Shown here: in pieces, positions 27,932 to 36,588 of the stretch | Position numbering within the stretch: position 1 is the stretch's first letter | How the letters are laid out: the number at the start of each line of letters is the position of its first letter | Source of the DNA: Spirochaetia bacterium | Lineage (GTDB): Bacteria; Spirochaetota; Leptospiria; Turneriellales; JAOUFE01 | DNA: 48,967 nucleotides | Direction: 5' to 3' | Assembly (NCBI GenBank): GCA_029857955.1 | Contig: JAOUFY010000015.1 | Location: 1-48,967 of the forward strand | Made by a program: the position numbers and the translations under genes | Notes under the pieces: model-generated | Databases searched by the model: none | What the model saw: only the letters and a program-made list of their open reading frames with translations | Told to the model about the DNA's origin: nothing

Positions 27932-28099
27932 CAGGTTGTCTAAAAGTTGTCATTTAATTTTTACCACAGAATTTTTATACAGAATATTAAGTATGCTTCG
28001 AAAGTCACAAGGCTCTTGGCAGGCCTCACGAACCAATATCTGTTACCGGACATGATGAAATCTGTTAAAAAAAGTCGAGGTGAATTAAAATAAAGACAA

Positions 28100-28114
28100 T
28101 ATCACACTGTGATA
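28100..28114. terminator. Palindrome in a convergent gap, possible weak terminator
   Basis: TATCACA-C-TGTGATA is a perfect 7-bp inverted repeat between the 3' ends of the CDF gene and the AsmA-like gene. On the minus strand it is followed by TTGTCTTTATTTT, which suits a weak intrinsic terminator for the AsmA-like gene. It resembles a CRP half-site pair, but its position argues against an operator. The rest of the 212-nt gap shows nothing recognisable. Confidence 0.35.
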
Positions 28115-28143
28115 CTTTTTAAGACACCTCTATTTATGTAGAT

Positions 28144-29742
28144 TTAAAAAAGTTTTTTTAGTTTTTTGGTTGCCTCTGTTTTTGCCGATTCCGTCGCTGC
28201 ATTAGTTGCATTGCTGGTTTCTTTTTTAACAGCTTGTTCAGCGGCAGTTGTCGCTTGCTTTTTAACATTATTTAGCTGCTCTTTTACTATAGTATCTGCG
28301 CTGCCTTGTAGTTTTTTGCTTTCCTGTGCCACAACTTCCTTTGTTGAAGGAAAATCTGGCTTAACGATAGAAACTGTTGGGCCGGATAATTTTCCAAATG
28401 TTTTGTACCCCAGAGTAATTAGGTTTTTTTCATCTCGTGCAGGTTTTAGTACATTATTTCGTATTGATTCAACTTTTAAGTTTGCTGCAGCCGTTGAACG
28501 CAAATTTGCCGGTACATTTGTTAAAACAACTGCAATGGCAGGTTTTAAAGCGTTATCAACCTGATTTTCTACAGTAGCTGAATGAGATGCTGAAAGCTTG
28601 ATACTTCCCGTCATTAAATGTTCATATGAATTAATGTCAATCCACGACTTTTCGTCGACCACAATATTTGAATCTGCAGAATTAATCAACAAGGCATTTA
28701 AAAATGTAATTTTGCCGCTATTGTATTCAAGTTTCATTTTACTATCGTCTGCAAGTTCTATATTATCTTTTAAGAAATCCATACTAATTCCGATTTTTTT
28801 TAATTGTTCTGTACCTTTTTTTAGTTTTTCAAATACAACCAAACCATTCATTTTTGACCCTTTATGAAAAACAGCTTCGGCAGTTGCAAATTGAGTTGGA
28901 TAACCTGTTTGTGCATTAAAAGGCTGGATTACTCCATTTAAAGAAAATGCAAATAAAAAGGAACTTACGGCGCTATCAACTTTTTTATTTTCTTTTAACT
29001 CCATCTTTAAATTACTGGCAAGATTTACTTGATTTTTTTCTGGTTTATCCAGATTTTGAGGATCAATATAAATATCTTTCAGAATAAAGTTTACATCATT
29101 TAAAATTAACTTGTTTTGTATTTTTTGAATATATACAGTAAATTCACCACCTTCCATTCCAATTTTACCCATTTTTATAATACCGGGTACGCTTTTTATG
29201 GAAAATGCTTTACCCGATTCATCTGTCTTTTTTTCACTTGCTGCAGATTTTGGTTTATTCTTTTCTTGTTCTGCAGTACTTTTAGCTTCGTCTTTGGAAT
29301 TTTCTGAATTTTTCACCAGCAAAGGAAGAATATTGTTTCCGCCTTTTTCATATAAAATAACTTCAGCTTTAGGTTTCACAAACAGCATACTTTTTATTTC
29401 AAAGTTTTTTCCAAGCGACATGATTAACTTTCCAACAGCTACCTTGAATTCAAATTTCTCAAAGCCAATCACTTCTTTAACGACAGGTGTTCGATCTTTC
29501 ATTGGTTTTTGCATTTCTGCATCTTTATTGCTAATTTTAAAGCCATCTATGGTAATACCAGAAAAGGCAGCCCATATTGGTACTGAAATATCGCGAATTT
29601 CTACGCGCCCATTTATAGCGTTTTCTATCTTTGCTGCAATAAAATCTTTTGTGACAATTATTTTAATTGCAATTCCAGTTATAATAACCAGGGATATTAA
29701 AATACCAAATCCCCATCCAAGAACTTTTTTTATTTTACTCAT
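28144..29742 (-). CDS. AsmA-like membrane-anchored protein
   Basis: The ATG at 29742 gives 532 residues; the frame starts 9 nt earlier with TTG. An N-terminal helix (about 9-28, LGWGFGILISLVIITGIAIKI) is followed by the AsmA/DUF748 opening pattern: a short helix, then strands of the form VEIRDISVPIWAAFSGITIDGFKIS. The Lys/Ser/Glu-rich stretch at about 150-180 looks unstructured, and the last 70 residues are an Ala/Lys/Thr-rich coiled region (KKQATTAAEQAVKKE). AsmA-type proteins are bridge-like proteins of the periplasm linked to lipid transport between membranes; that role here is inference. No partner gene is adjacent. Confidence 0.7.
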   Translation of the reverse strand: MSKIKKVLGWGFGILISLVIITGIAIKIIVTKDFIAAKIENAINGRVEIRDISVPIWAAFSGITIDGFKISNKDAEMQKPMKDRTPVVKEVIGFEKFEFKVAVGKLIMSLGKNFEIKSMLFVKPKAEVILYEKGGNNILPLLVKNSENSKDEAKSTAEQEKNKPKSAASEKKTDESGKAFSIKSVPGIIKMGKIGMEGGEFTVYIQKIQNKLILNDVNFILKDIYIDPQNLDKPEKNQVNLASNLKMELKENKKVDSAVSSFLFAFSLNGVIQPFNAQTGYPTQFATAEAVFHKGSKMNGLVVFEKLKKGTEQLKKIGISMDFLKDNIELADDSKMKLEYNSGKITFLNALLINSADSNIVVDEKSWIDINSYEHLMTGSIKLSASHSATVENQVDNALKPAIAVVLTNVPANLRSTAAANLKVESIRNNVLKPARDEKNLITLGYKTFGKLSGPTVSIVKPDFPSTKEVVAQESKKLQGSADTIVKEQLNNVKKQATTAAEQAVKKETSNATNAATESAKTEATKKLKKLF

Positions 29743-29842
29743 AATAGCCAATTACAAGATTTGTTTCCGGTGTCAAGCTGTAAGTGAGGAGAAATTGCTA
29801 TATCAAACTATTTACTATGGAGTTAAATTTTAAATGGATAGA

Positions 29843-31714
29843 CTATTCAATTTCCATCAAAGTTTCATCAGGATTGACATTGTCGCTTTCTTTGATGTAA
29901 ATCTTTTTAACTGTTCCATCCATTGGACTGTAGACTTCATTTTCCATCTTCATGGCTTCTACTATACAAAGTGTATCGCCAGCTTTCACTTGTTCGCCTT
30001 CGCTGACTTTAATATTAACTACACGACCAGGCATTGCGGTTGTGATATGTCCTTTTTTAACGGCCTTTGGTCTTGATGAATGAAAGCTGTTGATGTTACT
30101 GTCAATCACTCCGTCTGAGCTTGGTACCACCTCAACGAGGGATTGCACCATAACCTCTTCCATTTTTCCATCAACCTTTAAAAAGAAGGGGCGTACATCT
30201 TCAGATTTGTGACCAGTACCAGCTACTTTGATATGAAATGTCTCACCATGAACTGTAATTTTAAACTCGCTGGGCGCTAAATGCTGCATTTCAATCTTGG
30301 GAGCTGCTACGTCGGCAACAACATCGAGAGGCTCTGGCTCTAGTTTACCTTGTTCCCTGGCGCCAAAAAATTCAAGAGCAACATTTGGAAATAACGCATA
30401 GGTAAGAACATCTTCAATACCCTTTGCCTTACCGCCAAGTTCTCTTGTAAGTTTTTCCATTTCTGGTTCAAGCAGGTCGGCAGGTCGACATGTAATTGGA
30501 ATTTCATCACCTATCGCCTTTTTACGAACCTTCTCATTTATGGGAGCAGGTGATTTGCCATAAAGACCTTTTAAGTAATTTTTTGTTTCGCTCGTAATTA
30601 CTTTGTATCGTTCACCGGTCAGTACGTTTAATGTGGCCTGGGTACCTACAATTTGCGATGTCGGTGTAACTAAAGGGGGAAAACCGAAATCTTCCCGAAC
30701 TTTTGGTACTTCCAGCATAACTTCATCCATACGATCAAGTGCGCCCTGTTCTTTTAACTGAGACGCCATATTCGAGATCATTCCTCCGGGAACCTGTGAA
30801 ATTAAAACTTTTGTATTGATGCCAGTAAATTCGCTTTCATATTTTTTATATTTTTTTCGTACTTTGCGAAAATAATCCGCAACCTCATCCAGCTGTGCAA
30901 GGTTTAATTGTGTGCTATGAGAAGTTTCGCCAAGAGCTGCTACCATTGGTTCTGTTGCCGGTTGAGATGTTCCCGAAGCTAGAGGCGATATCGCTGTATC
31001 GATGATATTACAACCAGCTTCAATGGCCTTTAAATATGACATCGAGCCCATACCGCTTGTTTCATGTGTATGCATATGAATTGGCAGTTTGATTTTTGCC
31101 CTGATCTTGCCTATGAGGTCAGATGCATTGTTTGGAGACAAGAGGCCAGCCATGTCTTTTACGCAAATTGTATCACAGCCAAACTGCTCAAGCTTTATCG
31201 CCATTTCAACAAAACCCTCATGGGTATGAACAGGTGATGTTGTGTACGAAATTGCTCCCTCGGCAATTGCGCCGTATTTTTTTACAGTATGTATTGCCTT
31301 TTCCATATTGCGAACATCATTCATGGCGTCGAAAATACGAAACACATCCATTCCGTTGTCGACAGATTTTTCAATAAATTTCGTCAATACATCGTCGGAG
31401 TAATGTCGGTAGCCAAGCAGATTTTGACCCCTTAACAACATTTGAAGTTTTGTTTTTTTTAAAACTTTTTTAATTGCCCTTAATCTGTCCCACGGATCTT
31501 CTTTTAAATATCTTAAACAAGTATCAAAAGTAGCTCCGCCCCAGACTTCCATTGACCAAAAACCGATCTCATCCATTTTTTCCGCAATGGGTAAAAGATC
31601 CTCTGTACGCATTCTGGTGGCGAGAAGAGACTGATGTGCATCTCGAAATGTGGTGTCAGTGATTCGTACTCTCTGGTCGTTAATTTTTAAATCTTTCGCA
31701 TCGTTTTTTTCCAT
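29843..31714 (-). CDS. pycB: Pyruvate carboxylase subunit B (carboxyltransferase plus biotin carrier)
   Basis: The start is the ATG at 31714, preceded by GGAG at 5 nt; a GTG at 31732 overlaps the end of the upstream gene. The carboxyltransferase TIM barrel (about 20-290) opens with ITDTTFRDAHQSLLATRM and has the metal-binding HMHTHETSG. The PYC/OadA domain (300-460) follows, then a spacer and the biotinyl domain with VEAMKMENE, the Lys (residue 589) being the biotin site. It transfers CO2 from carboxybiotin to pyruvate, making oxaloacetate. OadA of the sodium-pump decarboxylase is similar, but no oadB or oadG is present and a biotin carboxylase is, so carboxylase is the better call. Confidence 0.9.
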   Translation of the reverse strand: MEKNDAKDLKINDQRVRITDTTFRDAHQSLLATRMRTEDLLPIAEKMDEIGFWSMEVWGGATFDTCLRYLKEDPWDRLRAIKKVLKKTKLQMLLRGQNLLGYRHYSDDVLTKFIEKSVDNGMDVFRIFDAMNDVRNMEKAIHTVKKYGAIAEGAISYTTSPVHTHEGFVEMAIKLEQFGCDTICVKDMAGLLSPNNASDLIGKIRAKIKLPIHMHTHETSGMGSMSYLKAIEAGCNIIDTAISPLASGTSQPATEPMVAALGETSHSTQLNLAQLDEVADYFRKVRKKYKKYESEFTGINTKVLISQVPGGMISNMASQLKEQGALDRMDEVMLEVPKVREDFGFPPLVTPTSQIVGTQATLNVLTGERYKVITSETKNYLKGLYGKSPAPINEKVRKKAIGDEIPITCRPADLLEPEMEKLTRELGGKAKGIEDVLTYALFPNVALEFFGAREQGKLEPEPLDVVADVAAPKIEMQHLAPSEFKITVHGETFHIKVAGTGHKSEDVRPFFLKVDGKMEEVMVQSLVEVVPSSDGVIDSNINSFHSSRPKAVKKGHITTAMPGRVVNIKVSEGEQVKAGDTLCIVEAMKMENEVYSPMDGTVKKIYIKESDNVNPDETLMEIE

Positions 31715-31728
31715 ATAATCTCCAAAAA

Positions 31729-33147
31729 TCACAAACCTTCATGAGCTGCTATTGCCGCAGCAAGGGCTAATATAATATCCAGTGAATCGCGATATTCTTT
31801 ATACTCCATCAACTGGGGATTTTCTGCAATAAAAGAAGTGTCAAAATCACCCTTGATAAATTTTTCATTTTTCATAATTTCAAGCTGATAAGGAATTGTT
31901 GTTTTTACTCCTCGTAAAGTAAACTCGCTTAAACTACGTCGCATTCTGGCGACAGTCTCCTGCCAGGTCATGCCAGACACTGTAAGTTTTGCCAGCATTG
32001 AATCAAAGTATCCCGGAATAACATAGTCTTTATAGGCAGCGCCGTCAATTCGAACGCCAATACCTCCAGGCGAATAATACGCTGACACCTTGCCGACATT
32101 GGGCATAAAATCCTTTTTAGGGTCTTCAGCATTGATTCTACATTCGATTGCATAACCTCGAATTTGAACATCTTCCTGTTTTATTTCAAGGGGCAGACCT
32201 GCAGCAATCTCGATCTGCTTTTTTACAATATCAATTCCAGTTACAGCTTCTGTTACGGTATGTTCTACCTGAATACGTGTATTCATTTCGATAAAATAAA
32301 AGTCATTATTTTTATCAACCAGAAACTCTACGGTGCCGGCATTGGTATAGTTTACCGATTTTGAAATTGCAATAGCCGCTTCACCCATTTTTTGACGTAA
32401 TTTTTCATCAAGAATCAGCGAAGGGGCTATTTCAATAATTTTTTGGTGGCGTCTTTGAATGGAACAATCGCGTTCTCCTAGATGAATCGTATTTCCATAC
32501 TTGTCTGCAAGAATTTGAAATTCAATATGATGCGGCCTTTCAATATATTTTTCAATAAAAATTTCTGTATTTCCAAAAGCTCCTTTAGCCTCGCTTCGTG
32601 CCACAGAAATAGAATTAATCAATTCATCACGACTATTTACAACCCGAAGACCTCGACCGCCTCCGCCTCCGGTAGCCTTAACCATTACAGGATAGCCAAT
32701 ATTTTCACAAATTTTTAAAGCTTCTTCATCCGTGGTCACACTGCCTTCGGATCCCGGAACTGTGATTATACCGGCCTTGATAGCGCTTCTTTTGGCTTCG
32801 ATTTTATCCCCCATTAGAGAAATAACTTCTGAACTTGGGCCGATAAATGTAATTCCTTTTTTTTCGCAAAACAAGGGAAGCTTCGGATTCTCGGCTAAAA
32901 AGCCATAGCCAGGGTGAATGGCATCTGCTCCTACTTTTTGCGCAAGTTCAACAATGCCGGCTACATTTAGATAACCTTCAACCGGTCCTGGTCCAACCAA
33001 GTAAGCTTCATCGGCTTTTTTTACATGAATTGCTTCACTGTCGGGTTCTGAGAAAATTGCAACCGTGGCGATGTCCAACTCTTTACACGCGCGTATTACT
33101 CTGGTTGCGATTTCGCTTCGATTAGCTATCAATACTTTTTTAAACAT
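31729..33147 (-). CDS. pycA: Pyruvate carboxylase subunit A (biotin carboxylase)
   Basis: A 472-residue ATP-grasp biotin carboxylase: N-terminal KVLIANRSEIATRVIRAC, HPGYGFLAEN, the Gly-rich loop ATGGGGGRGLRV, HIEFQILAD, ERDCSIQRRHQKIIE and EMNTRIQVEHTVTE, all intact. It carboxylates biotin with ATP and bicarbonate. The stand-alone length matches AccC and PycA. The gene directly downstream is the carboxyltransferase subunit, stop-to-start distance 14 nt, which indicates the split (PycA/PycB) form of pyruvate carboxylase rather than the acetyl-CoA enzyme. Shared use with an acetyl-CoA carboxylase cannot be excluded. Confidence 0.93.
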   Translation of the reverse strand: MFKKVLIANRSEIATRVIRACKELDIATVAIFSEPDSEAIHVKKADEAYLVGPGPVEGYLNVAGIVELAQKVGADAIHPGYGFLAENPKLPLFCEKKGITFIGPSSEVISLMGDKIEAKRSAIKAGIITVPGSEGSVTTDEEALKICENIGYPVMVKATGGGGGRGLRVVNSRDELINSISVARSEAKGAFGNTEIFIEKYIERPHHIEFQILADKYGNTIHLGERDCSIQRRHQKIIEIAPSLILDEKLRQKMGEAAIAISKSVNYTNAGTVEFLVDKNNDFYFIEMNTRIQVEHTVTEAVTGIDIVKKQIEIAAGLPLEIKQEDVQIRGYAIECRINAEDPKKDFMPNVGKVSAYYSPGGIGVRIDGAAYKDYVIPGYFDSMLAKLTVSGMTWQETVARMRRSLSEFTLRGVKTTIPYQLEIMKNEKFIKGDFDTSFIAENPQLMEYKEYRDSLDIILALAAAIAAHEGL

Positions 33148-33149
33148 AA

Positions 33150-33260
33150 TTATATAGAAGTCTTCCTGATAAGCGCAATTGTATCATTTTGACATGAAGA
33201 CAACGAGAATAAAGAAAAATAAAATAAAAATGAGAACATACAAAAAACACAATTACTCAT
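33150..33260 (-). CDS. Very small putative lipoprotein upstream of pycA
   Basis: A 36-codon frame from the ATG at 33260, with GGGAGG 9 nt upstream, ending 2 nt before the pycA start. The first 20 residues are strongly hydrophobic and Phe-rich (FSFLFYFSLFSLSS), ending at a Cys that would be a lipobox, then QNDTIALIRKTSI. It could be a true small lipoprotein or a leader peptide coupling translation to pycA. The frame continues upstream to a TTG at 33368, which lacks a ribosome site. There are no relatives I can name. Confidence 0.42.
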   Translation of the reverse strand: MSNCVFCMFSFLFYFSLFSLSSCQNDTIALIRKTSI

Positions 33261-33493
33261 ATTCTTAAATCCTCCCTGTTGTGGCTTAATTTTTTTAATT
33301 CTCAGTTTGCAACCTTGGAGTTTGCTCTTCTGGTTCTGCCCCATACATGACTTAGGCGTGAATGCCAATTCAGTGTCTTGTGGCGGTTAATTCAATCATC
33401 TGCCTGATATGAAACGTTCAAAATACATGTTGGTAACGTCAAACATATTTTACACTGAGTATATAAAAATATAAAGGGTTTCTAATAATATTT

Positions 33494-34684
33494 ATGAAAA
33501 ATTTACCGCTTGTTAGAATACCGCCTTCGATATTTCTGCAAATTCGTAAAGGCAGTCCATGGGTTTATCGCGATTCCTTGCCTGATTTTGATGAAATCCG
33601 AAGTCTTTTGCCGGAGGGGGGTTGGGTGCGCATCTCAAACTCAAAAAATCCCGGCGGGTTAGCACTTTTTGATCCAGATAATGCCATTGCGCTTAGAGTT
33701 TTCGATAGTTCACGCGATGAAGTTCCTGTTAAGCCGTTTTTACACTATAAAATATCATCGGCATTATCGATTAGATCAACAATCGACCGTCAAATAACCA
33801 ATGGTATCCGGTTAATTCATGGTGAAAATGATTATTTACCAGGTCTTGTTGCAGATATCTATGACAGGCTCCTTGTTTTTCGACCTGATTGCATGGCATG
33901 GTTAAACTATCTGCCTCTTGTGATGGAATATATATCAAAAGAAGTTTCTTTTGATGCGGCTTATTTACTTTTCCCTGATGAGTCAAGATGGCTTACCGAA
34001 GAGATTTCTTTACCTGTGGAATTTATAGAAAATTCAATGAAATTTATATCGGATCCGTCCGTCGGTCAAAAAACAGGATTTTTTATCGACATGCGGGACA
34101 ATCGAAAAGCCCTCCAGCATTTTTCAAGCGGTAAAAAAATTTTAAACTGTTTTTCTTATACAGGCGCTTTTTCTGTTTATGCCCGTGCCGGAAATGCAAT
34201 GGAAACCGTAAACATAGACATAGCATCAGGAGCAATTGAGGCGGCAAAATTAAATCATGAACTTAATGGCTATAATGATGAAAAAACAGATTATATTGTA
34301 AAAGATATTTTTGAATATCTTGAAGGTATACCTGAAATACCTTTTAAAAAAATTCGAACTGAAAAAGGTCCATTTGATATGATCATTCTTGATCCGCCGT
34401 CATTTGCTCATTCAAAAGATAAAGTTGAATCAGGTCTGGCATCATATACACGACTCAACAAAATGGCGCTTGAACGTCTGGGGGCTGGTCAATATCTGGC
34501 AACTGCTTCATGTTCATCTCGTATCAGCGCAGAACAATTTTTATCGGCGGTCAGCGAAGCCGCAGAGAGTTGCGGAAGAAAACTCCGTCAGGTTTACTCT
34601 AACGGCGCCGGAGAAGATCATCCCGTCGCTATAGGCAGTGGTATTTTACCTTATTTAAAGTTTCATATTTTTATGGTCAGTTAA
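33494..34684 (+). CDS. RlmI/RlmK-like class I SAM-dependent 23S rRNA methyltransferase
   Basis: The N-terminal 80 residues form a PUA-type RNA-binding domain (SPWVYRDSLP, GGWVRISNSKNPGGLALFD), followed by the linker GIRLIHGENDYLPGLVADIYD. The Rossmann domain has GFFIDMRDNR, motif I LNCFSYTGAFSVYA, motif IV ILDPPSFAHSK and the catalytic-Cys region TASCSSRIS. This is the RlmI (23S m5C) architecture, also called YccW. The target base cannot be deduced here. Some members of the group modify other positions. The gene stands alone in plus orientation, convergent with the flagellar cluster. Confidence 0.88.
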   Translation: MKNLPLVRIPPSIFLQIRKGSPWVYRDSLPDFDEIRSLLPEGGWVRISNSKNPGGLALFDPDNAIALRVFDSSRDEVPVKPFLHYKISSALSIRSTIDRQITNGIRLIHGENDYLPGLVADIYDRLLVFRPDCMAWLNYLPLVMEYISKEVSFDAAYLLFPDESRWLTEEISLPVEFIENSMKFISDPSVGQKTGFFIDMRDNRKALQHFSSGKKILNCFSYTGAFSVYARAGNAMETVNIDIASGAIEAAKLNHELNGYNDEKTDYIVKDIFEYLEGIPEIPFKKIRTEKGPFDMIILDPPSFAHSKDKVESGLASYTRLNKMALERLGAGQYLATASCSSRISAEQFLSAVSEAAESCGRKLRQVYSNGAGEDHPVAIGSGILPYLKFHIFMVS

Positions 34685-34703
34685 TAAACCGGAGAGATTT
34701 AAT

Positions 34704-34724
34704 TAATCAAAATTAAATTGATTA
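34704..34724. terminator. AT-only hairpin between convergent genes
   Basis: TAATCAA-AATTAAA-TTGATTA, a perfect 7-bp stem between the methyltransferase stop and the last flagellar-cluster gene, whose stop codon it overlaps. Weak by stability, but it is the only symmetrical element in this 38-nt gap. Confidence 0.3.
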
Positions 34725-35279
34725 TTCTTTATCTGTATCCAGAACATGCTGTATCGTTCTAGCCATTAATTCGGGGTCTTTTTTAATGGCAACCCCCTGA
34801 ACGAGAATCTCATCTCCTCCGGCCCGTTGCTTTTTTTTGTTTGAATCATTTGCAGTAGATTTAACAGGTTGATCATTTTCATCATTAGAGTTTAATTCAA
34901 TATCTTCTGATATTTTTTCCTGTTTATTCCCGTTTTTATTCCCAGACTCATCGGAATCCTTATCGAATTGATCCAGTTCAAAATTAAGATCGCCCGAATC
35001 TTCATTGTATCGAGAAGAATCACTTGCAGAATTAGAAAAAGATTTTTTAATTTCTTTGATAAGTTCAGGAGCCACTTGCTGCAGAAGTAAATAACCAACG
35101 TTCCAGAACAAAATCATAATTACACTTGATGCCAATGGACGTAAAATAAGTTGATGAATTTCACCGCCCTTGATCAATACGATAATAAAAGAAATGAAAA
35201 ATCCAAACGATCCTAAAATAATAGAAATTTTAAAGCCAGGTTTATGGAGCAAGTCACTTACGATTGTTTTATTAAGCAT
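34722..35279 (-). CDS. Two-helix membrane protein at the 3' end of the flagellar cluster
   Basis: Residues 17-37 and 46-66 are membrane helices; the remaining 120 residues are acidic, Ser/Asn/Asp-rich and probably cytosolic and disordered (GDLNFELDQFDKDSDESG). The last 30 residues differ, with a compact motif ILVQGVAIKKDPELMARTIQHVLDTD that looks conserved and helical. It follows flhG by 80 nt on the same strand. A membrane anchor with a long flexible linker and a terminal docking helix fits a partner of the FlhF/FlhG placement system, but this is inference. I do not recognise a named family. Confidence 0.7.
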   Translation of the reverse strand: MLNKTIVSDLLHKPGFKISIILGSFGFFISFIIVLIKGGEIHQLILRPLASSVIMILFWNVGYLLLQQVAPELIKEIKKSFSNSASDSSRYNEDSGDLNFELDQFDKDSDESGNKNGNKQEKISEDIELNSNDENDQPVKSTANDSNKKKQRAGGDEILVQGVAIKKDPELMARTIQHVLDTDKE

Positions 35280-35359
35280 ATATTTCCATAATTTAAAACA
35301 TTTACCAGTGTTACAGGATAAACCTAAAGTTAAACTCCAAATTAAGCAAATAGCTGTAA

Positions 35360-36325
35360 TTAACTAAATAGTTTATGAAAAAACTTGCCAAATCCTGGAC
35401 CATCTTTTGAGTCAGCGAGTTTTTGGTTCATTATTTTCCCGGCAATTAATTGTACGCATGCACTCGCCTTGCTTTTGGGATATTCAATTACAAACGGTTT
35501 TTGTTGTCTGATGGATTTTGAAACATACTCATCTTCAAAAATATAACCTGCTGAATCGACTTTTACATTTAAAAATTGATTCGATATATTTACAACTCTT
35601 TCAAGTACTTTTTTAGCTTCCAGAGAAGATGAAACTCTGTTGACCAGAAGCTTGATATTTTTATCAGATGACTGCAATACAATTGACTTTATAATTCCAT
35701 ATGCATCTGTTATAGCAGTTGGCTCTGGTGTTGTTACGACAATGATCTCATCTGCGGGTAAAGTAAATCCGATAACATTTGCTCCAACTCCGGCGCCAGT
35801 ATCTATTATCATTAAATCATAATAGGGTAGACTCTCAAATTCATTAATTAGTTTTTCTCGTTCGTTAATGTTCAAGTTAGCTAAAATACTATAACCCGAA
35901 GCTCCGGCAATTAAATCAAGTCCTTCTGGAGTTTTAATAATGATTTCGTTTAGCTTTTTTGTTCCCTTAACTACATGGTACAAATTATATTTAGGAATAA
36001 CGCCAAGCATGACATTTATGTTTGCAAGCCCAAGGTCAGCGTCAAATAAAAGTACTTTTTTACCGCTTCTGGCAATCGACAACGCCATATTTACAGAGAC
36101 GGAACTTTTACCGACTCCGCCTTTACCACTGGTTATCGTTATAACTCTGGTTCGGCTTCCATTTGAGACATCTTCACGCCTAACACTCTGCTGGGATGTC
36201 TCATCTTCCGGCGTGTTTGATTCTTGTTTTCTTCGTGCAAGCTTACGTAAACCATGAGCTTGATCTTGATCTGAGTCCAATTCTTCCAAAATATTTTCCT
36301 TTACGATTTCCTTCTCTAACAACAT
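35360..36325 (-). CDS. flhG: FlhG (YlxH), MinD-like ATPase controlling flagellar number
   Basis: The deviant Walker A typical of MinD/ParA proteins, SGKGGVGKS, is near residue 70, with [17 protein letters not shown] (switch I) and DTGAGVG (switch II). The N-terminal DQAHGLR (21-27) is the DQAxxLR motif by which FlhG stimulates the FlhF GTPase. The basic C-terminal segment should carry the membrane-targeting helix. FlhG limits flagellar number and placement together with FlhF. It is encoded downstream of flhF but separated by an unusual 263-nt structured spacer. Confidence 0.94.
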   Translation of the reverse strand: MLLEKEIVKENILEELDSDQDQAHGLRKLARRKQESNTPEDETSQQSVRREDVSNGSRTRVITITSGKGGVGKSSVSVNMALSIARSGKKVLLFDADLGLANINVMLGVIPKYNLYHVVKGTKKLNEIIIKTPEGLDLIAGASGYSILANLNINEREKLINEFESLPYYDLMIIDTGAGVGANVIGFTLPADEIIVVTTPEPTAITDAYGIIKSIVLQSSDKNIKLLVNRVSSSLEAKKVLERVVNISNQFLNVKVDSAGYIFEDEYVSKSIRQQKPFVIEYPKSKASACVQLIAGKIMNQKLADSKDGPGFGKFFHKLFS

Positions 36326-36588
36326 ACAAAATTATCGGATGATTTACGTAAATTTCTTATTATTTTCTATGATAAAATGCGATATCGCCATCAATACGAG
36401 ACTGCTGCGTGTGCCAATTGCATGTGGCTTTTGATAAAGCCGCAAGACATCCGATGTCGCATTTTGTTTTACAAAATGCATCTAAAGCGATCCCTTGCCC
36501 TTCTTTCGGGTTTCTGCTTTGCGCATAGCGTACTATTGATTTTTAGGCAGCCGCATGGCCAACAAAAAAACCAACCTTGTTTAAAAAG
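36326..36588 (-). other. Structured non-coding spacer between flhF and flhG
   Basis: The other flagellar gene gaps are -1, 10 and 80 nt, but this one is 263 nt, and its centre is less AT-rich than the flanks. Inverted repeats, in plus coordinates: arms AAAATGCGATATCG (36374-36387) and CGATGTCGCATTTT (36452-36465), 13/14 complementary; GCATTTTG-TTTTA-CAAAATGC (36459-36479), which competes for the same right arm; GTGGCTTT-TGAT-AAAGCCGC (36424-36443, one G-U); GACATC-C-GATGTC (36446-36458). The open frame crossing it on the plus strand looks random. It may be an RNA regulatory element or an inserted repeat. Confidence 0.6.

Noticed and set aside
28100..28114. CRP-like operator TATCACA-C-TGTGATA
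   Set aside because: The arms resemble CRP half-sites, but spacing is 1 rather than 6 and it lies between two convergent 3' ends.
29198..29833. 211-codon frame antisense to the AsmA-like gene
   Set aside because: Phe/Ser/Ile-rich shadow of a Lys-rich gene on the other strand, with no start signal.
29843..33147. Sodium-pumping oxaloacetate decarboxylase
   Set aside because: The alpha-like subunit would fit, but no oadB or oadG gene is present and a biotin carboxylase is directly upstream.
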